A DNA stretch of 5,747 nt from Nitrospina sp. (GTDB taxonomy: Bacteria > Nitrospinota > Nitrospinia > Nitrospinales > VA-1). Of this stretch, positions 1 to 5,747 are shown piece after piece. The DNA lies in the NCBI GenBank assembly GCA_003545625.1, contig DODH01000129.1, positions 1 to 5,747 on the forward strand, in the 5' to 3' direction. Position 1 is the first letter of the stretch. Every line of letters begins with the position of its first letter. The notes beneath the pieces were generated by a model that worked only from the letters and a program-made list of their open reading frames with translations, was not told the origin of the DNA and ran no database searches. The translations under genes and the position numbers were made by a program.

Positions 1-1
1 C

Positions 2-556
2 ACGATGGCCGCTGGAAAAAAAGCCATCACCGCTGTTTTTTCTCCTGATGGAAAAACATTGTATGTGGTCAATGCCGGGGACGCCACGATTTCGGTGGTG
101 GATGTAAAAACCCGTAAGATCACCGAGACCTGGACAGGCGCCAAAGGCGCTATGGCTATAAAGCCAACCCATGATGGAAAACTGTTCTGGGTCACCGCGC
201 CAGCCGATAACAAATTGTTATTGATGAATCCAAAAAACGGTGCGGTGGAAGCCTCCATCGACGTCCCGGGTGAACCGCATGGACTGGTGCACAGCCCGGA
301 TGGGAAAACCGTCTACGTTGGGCAACGAAAACTGAACCAGATCGCCATGATCGATACGGCAAGCCGCAAGATCGTTAAAACCACGCCCCTGGGCCAGCGC
401 CCGGATATGATTGATATCAGTACGGATGGAACTACGGTTTACGTAGCCATTCGGGATGAAAACAAACTGGCTGTAGTTTCCGCCGCCGATCTGAGTCTCA
501 CGACCAAGGTCGACACCGATGGCGAAACCCATGGAGTCGCTTACCGCGACAACTAG
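2..556 (+). CDS. YVTN/NHL-type beta-propeller protein, 3' portion (5' end outside window)
   Basis: This is the C-terminal 183 or more residues of a beta-propeller protein. Counting from the ATG at 5, four blade-like repeats are visible: FSPDGKTLYVVN (about 12-23), HDGKLFWVT (about 56-64), HSPDGKTVYVG (about 96-106) and STDGTTVYVA (about 139-148). Each is followed by a strand such as ISVVDVKTRKI or IAMIDTASRKI. This D-G-K-x-x-Y-V pattern defines the YVTN repeat family, whose members are usually exported and act as binding scaffolds or redox-enzyme-like propellers. The frame is open to the left edge (codon 2-4 is Thr), and a propeller needs six to eight blades, so the ATG at 5 is probably internal and the true start and any signal peptide lie upstream. 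The gene converges on the efflux operon and is followed by a terminator. The fold is clear, but no specific function can be assigned, and nothing ties it to metal transport beyond adjacency. Confidence 0.88.
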   Translation, partial: TMAAGKKAITAVFSPDGKTLYVVNAGDATISVVDVKTRKITETWTGAKGAMAIKPTHDGKLFWVTAPADNKLLLMNPKNGAVEASIDVPGEPHGLVHSPDGKTVYVGQRKLNQIAMIDTASRKIVKTTPLGQRPDMIDISTDGTTVYVAIRDENKLAVVSAADLSLTTKVDTDGETHGVAYRDN

Positions 557-574
557 GTGCAAAGTTTGATTCAA

Positions 575-692
575 AATTAAGAGTACCTCTAAAAATTGCT
601 TTTGGCCATGAGCCGCCCTTATGAATTTTGGGCACGAATAGTAGTCCAAAAGGTCTGCGAGTTGCCACAGAGAGAATTACCGGATAAATAGA
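575..692 (+). repeat. Dispersed intergenic repeat, copy 1 (118 bp)
   Basis: This copy matches the reverse complement of 3934-4030 at roughly 78% of 97 aligned positions (counted by eye), with one extra 21-nt stretch at about 635-655. The best blocks are AATTAAG (575-581), TTTTGGCCATGAGC (600-613), CCTTATGAA (617-625), TGCGAGTTGCC (656-666) and AGAGAATTAC (671-680). All six differences in 575-613 are transitions. It begins 18 bp after the propeller stop codon and lies in the same sense as that gene. It can fold a weak hairpin at 589-605 and a GCCC/GGGC stem (615-618 with 630-633). It also contains a 27-codon open frame (608-691) beginning MSRPYEFW and containing CELPQREL, with no convincing Shine-Dalgarno sequence. 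The opposite strand is also open here, with FIRAAHGQK. I do not recognise the element. Coding, RNA and decayed-mobile-element explanations all remain possible. Confidence 0.75.
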
Positions 693-701
693 GATGCCCT
701 T

Positions 702-740
702 AAAAGGGCCTGGGTTTCCCCCCAGGCCCTTTTTGTTTTT
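702..740 (+). terminator. Intrinsic terminator of the propeller gene, possibly bidirectional
   Basis: GGGCCTGGG (706-714) pairs perfectly with CCCAGGCCC (721-729) across a 6-nt loop. The A-run 702-705 extends the stem with T730-733 to 13 bp. On the + strand it is followed by TTTTTGTTTTT (730-740), a strong U-tract. Read on the - strand, the same stem begins about 20 bp after the czcA stop but is followed by only four T, so it should work less well in that direction. Its position between convergent genes fits a shared terminator. Confidence 0.9.
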
Positions 741-753
741 AATTTCAGCCTCG

Positions 754-3942
<3,189 letters not shown>

Positions 3943-3970
3943 TCAGTAATTCTCTTTCGGGCAACTCGCA

Positions 3971-3991
3971 AATCCTTATTTCATAAGGATT
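3971..3991 (-). other. Perfect stem-loop in repeat copy 2
   Basis: On the - strand, AATCCTTAT (3991-3983) and ATAAGGATT (3979-3971) form a 9-bp perfect stem around a GAA loop. In copy 1 the outer part becomes GCCC/GGGC (615-618 with 630-633). A T-A pair is replaced by C-G and an A-T pair by G-C, while the inner three pairs are lost. There is no U-tract, so it is not an intrinsic terminator. Confidence 0.6.
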
Positions 3992-3999
3992 GCTCATGG

Positions 4000-4016
4000 C
4001 CAAAAATAGTTTTTGG
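4000..4016 (-). other. Stem-loop at the start of repeat copy 2
   Basis: On the - strand, CCAAAAA (4016-4010) pairs with TTTTTGG (4006-4000) around a CTA loop, 12 nt after the czcB stop. The matching stretch of copy 1 (589-605) keeps five Watson-Crick pairs and one T-G wobble and loses the pair next to the loop. The stem is AT-rich and weak. It could protect the czcB message end or be incidental. Confidence 0.4.
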
Positions 4017-4028
4017 AGGTGCCCTTAA

Positions 4029-5747
4029 TTAATGGCTGTGAACGGCTGATGATTTTTCGATTTCAGCCTTCACCACAAAACTATTTTTTACTACGTACTG
4101 TTCTCCGGCTTTCAAGCCCTCGAGAACTTCCACCCAATTGCCATCGTTTGTGCCCAGTTCCAGAGGCCGGGCTTCAAAGAAGTTTCCGTATTTGACGAAT
4201 ACAACAGACCAGTCTCGAATCGTTTGAATGGCTTTTGTTGGTACAGCAATGGGAACCCTGCGTTCCTCAAGGAGCAGTTCCAACGTAACAAAAGTTCCAG
4301 GCCGCCAATGCCCTTTAGCATTAGGAATAACCACCCGACCCGTAACGGTTCTGTTTTTTTCGTCTATTATGGAATCGAGATACGTCAACTTCCCCTTGGC
4401 CTCTATTGCAAGATTGTCATCCTTGACGACAACAACTTGACCCAGCTTGACGTATTTAAGATCCTTGGCAGGGATAGCAATGTTCACCCATACATCCGAA
4501 AAGTCTGCGAGAAGAAAAACATCATCATCATTTTTTACCGCTTCTCCAGTGGTCAAATGCTTTTGTATGACCACTCCTCCCAAAGGCGACCGCAACTCAT
4601 ACTGGGTAAAGGCATGTTCTCCCTGGTTGGACAACGTGCCGACTTCCTGATTTGTTAAACCCAGCGCAAAAAGTTTTTGCCGGGCGGTTTGGAGCTTGAG
4701 TGTTTCGATCTCATAAGTTCTCTTTTTTTGACGAACCGCCCATTGACCGTCATAGGCTATCTTTTCGCGCAAGGCAATGTATTTGGCTTCCCCGCTCTTG
4801 TAGTTCTCCACGGCAAGTAAATATTCAGCTTCCGAAGAAATTCCTTTCTCAAGCAATTTTTTCTCCCGCAGGTAGACAGACTTTGCCAGGCTCAATTTCG
4901 CATAAGCGGGGATGAGCAGTTCCCGGCTTTTTCCGATCACCAGGTCCTTCAGTTCACGATACACTTCTTCCAAATCCAGCTCCTTTTGCAGGAGGTCCAG
5001 CATTTGGGATGTGTTTTTTAAAATGAGGCTTTGTCTTTCCAGATCCAGTTTTGCTAAATCGGTCTGTTTGGTAGCGGCAAGATAATTGATTTTCGCATCG
5101 GCCAACTCCCGGCTTTCAATAATAGCCAAAACATCTCCAACCCGGACCCGGTCGCCTAAATCCTTGAAAACCTTTTTCACCACACCATCAAGCCGTGGAA
5201 CAATGTGGACAACCTTCTCCTCGTTGAGACCGATTTCTCCGGATAAATGGAGCAGGTTTTTCAGTTTGACCGGGCCTGCAGGTTGGATGGTGATGTCTGC
5301 ATTTTTAATCGCTTCGTCAGGCAACTCCACCCTGGCCTCAATTTGCGCAAACTCCCATTCATAGCTTTGTTCTTTCCAGCGAGCATGGATTTTTACGTCA
5401 AATGAATGCGGTTCGACCACCTCTTTATCACCGAGAAGATATTTACCAACCGGCTTAAAATGAATTTCATCGACCCGATCCAACCTGTGCAGATCAATGA
5501 CCACGTCCACTTCATTGAGAGGCACCGTTTTGCCTGAAACATCGGTTACATAAACTCTGAATTGAGGCGGGATGCCAGTTTCAAAAATTTTAACTTCGAC
5601 CTGCAAACCATTTTCAGAGAACAACCAACCACCATGCGGTCCCCTTGCAATTGGATTTCCCTGTTCAGGGGTAGATTCGTGCGAATCATGATCCACAGTA
5701 GCCACATCCATGTTCAGGATCATTCTGCCCACGAACACCCCCATCAG
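4029..5747 (-). CDS. czcB: CzcB-type RND efflux periplasmic adaptor (membrane fusion protein), 5' end outside window
   Basis: This is the adaptor that joins the CzcA trimer to an outer-membrane channel. Residues are counted from the ATG at 5744, giving 571. The frame is still open to the right edge (Leu codon at 5747-5745), and MGVFVGRMI looks like the end of a signal or anchor helix, so the true start probably lies upstream. After a His/Asp-rich stretch (HDSHES, GPHGGW) comes the extra N-terminal domain typical of CzcB-like adaptors (about 38-140, with GLQVEVKIFETGIPPQFRVY). The first lipoyl half follows (about 167-212, PRLDGVVKKVF, GDRVRVGDVLAIIESRELADAK), then a long alpha-helical region (about 215-363). 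Next are the second lipoyl half (about 380-415, LRSPLGGVVIQKHLTTGEAV), a beta-barrel, and a membrane-proximal domain (VPTKAIQTIRDW) ending HSH. The helical region seems roughly twice the length I remember for close relatives. It is upstream of czcA in the same operon. Confidence 0.93.
   Translation of the reverse strand: MMGVFVGRMILNMDVATVDHDSHESTPEQGNPIARGPHGGWLFSENGLQVEVKIFETGIPPQFRVYVTDVSGKTVPLNEVDVVIDLHRLDRVDEIHFKPVGKYLLGDKEVVEPHSFDVKIHARWKEQSYEWEFAQIEARVELPDEAIKNADITIQPAGPVKLKNLLHLSGEIGLNEEKVVHIVPRLDGVVKKVFKDLGDRVRVGDVLAIIESRELADAKINYLAATKQTDLAKLDLERQSLILKNTSQMLDLLQKELDLEEVYRELKDLVIGKSRELLIPAYAKLSLAKSVYLREKKLLEKGISSEAEYLLAVENYKSGEAKYIALREKIAYDGQWAVRQKKRTYEIETLKLQTARQKLFALGLTNQEVGTLSNQGEHAFTQYELRSPLGGVVIQKHLTTGEAVKNDDDVFLLADFSDVWVNIAIPAKDLKYVKLGQVVVVKDDNLAIEAKGKLTYLDSIIDEKNRTVTGRVVIPNAKGHWRPGTFVTLELLLEERRVPIAVPTKAIQTIRDWSVVFVKYGNFFEARPLELGTNDGNWVEVLEGLKAGEQYVVKNSFVVKAEIEKSSAVHSH

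Noticed and set aside
218..649. 143-codon open frame on the - strand
   Set aside because: Most of it is antisense to the beta-propeller gene, whose repeat pattern is unmistakable. Only its first ~25 codons, within the repeat, show any conservation.
575..692. Integron attC site
   Set aside because: The length and position after a stop codon fit, but the RYYYAAC and GTTRRRY core sites are not present in either copy.
4013..4195. 60-codon + strand frame preceded by a GGAGGT-like sequence
   Set aside because: It starts in repeat copy 2 and then runs antisense through the czcB 3' end. The GGAGG is the complement of the conserved ACCTCC block, and copy 1 does not keep the frame.

Overview
The window looks like part of a Gram-negative bacterial chromosome. 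It holds the periplasmic adaptor and inner-membrane pump of a tripartite heavy-metal efflux system, which only makes sense in a two-membrane envelope. The species cannot be named from the sequence. Base composition is moderate and genes are tightly spaced.

Layout, left to right. (1) Positions 2-556, + strand: the 3' part of a YVTN/NHL-type beta-propeller protein whose start lies outside the window. (2) Positions 557-753: a convergent intergenic region with a 118-bp copy of a dispersed repeat (575-692) and a strong hairpin terminator (702-740). (3) Positions 754-3912, - strand: a complete czcA-type HME-RND metal/proton antiporter of 1052 residues. (4) Positions 3913-4028: the gap between the two efflux genes, filled almost entirely by a second, 97-bp copy of the same repeat in inverted orientation (3934-4030), followed by the czcA ribosome binding site. 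(5) Positions 4029-5747, - strand: a czcB-type periplasmic adaptor with an N-terminal metal-sensing-type extension and an unusually long helical region. Its N-terminus runs off the window.

The two - strand genes form a czcBA operon read right to left. A czcC outer-membrane channel gene would be expected beyond position 5747. CzcB would link the CzcA trimer to that channel, so divalent cations are expelled driven by proton import. Residues aligned with the CusA methionine triad are not methionine, which favours Zn/Co/Cd/Ni-type substrates over Cu/Ag.

The most unusual content is the repeat pair, about 78% identical outside one 21-nt indel. Each copy starts at or just after a stop codon, in the same sense as the gene before it. 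It carries two stem-loops, one with two compensatory base-pair changes, and a short open frame (MS-x-PYE ... CELP-x-REL) in which the indel is a multiple of three. The opposite strand also has a similar conserved reading frame. I cannot decide from two copies whether it is a structured RNA or DNA element, a tiny protein gene, or a decaying fragment of something larger.
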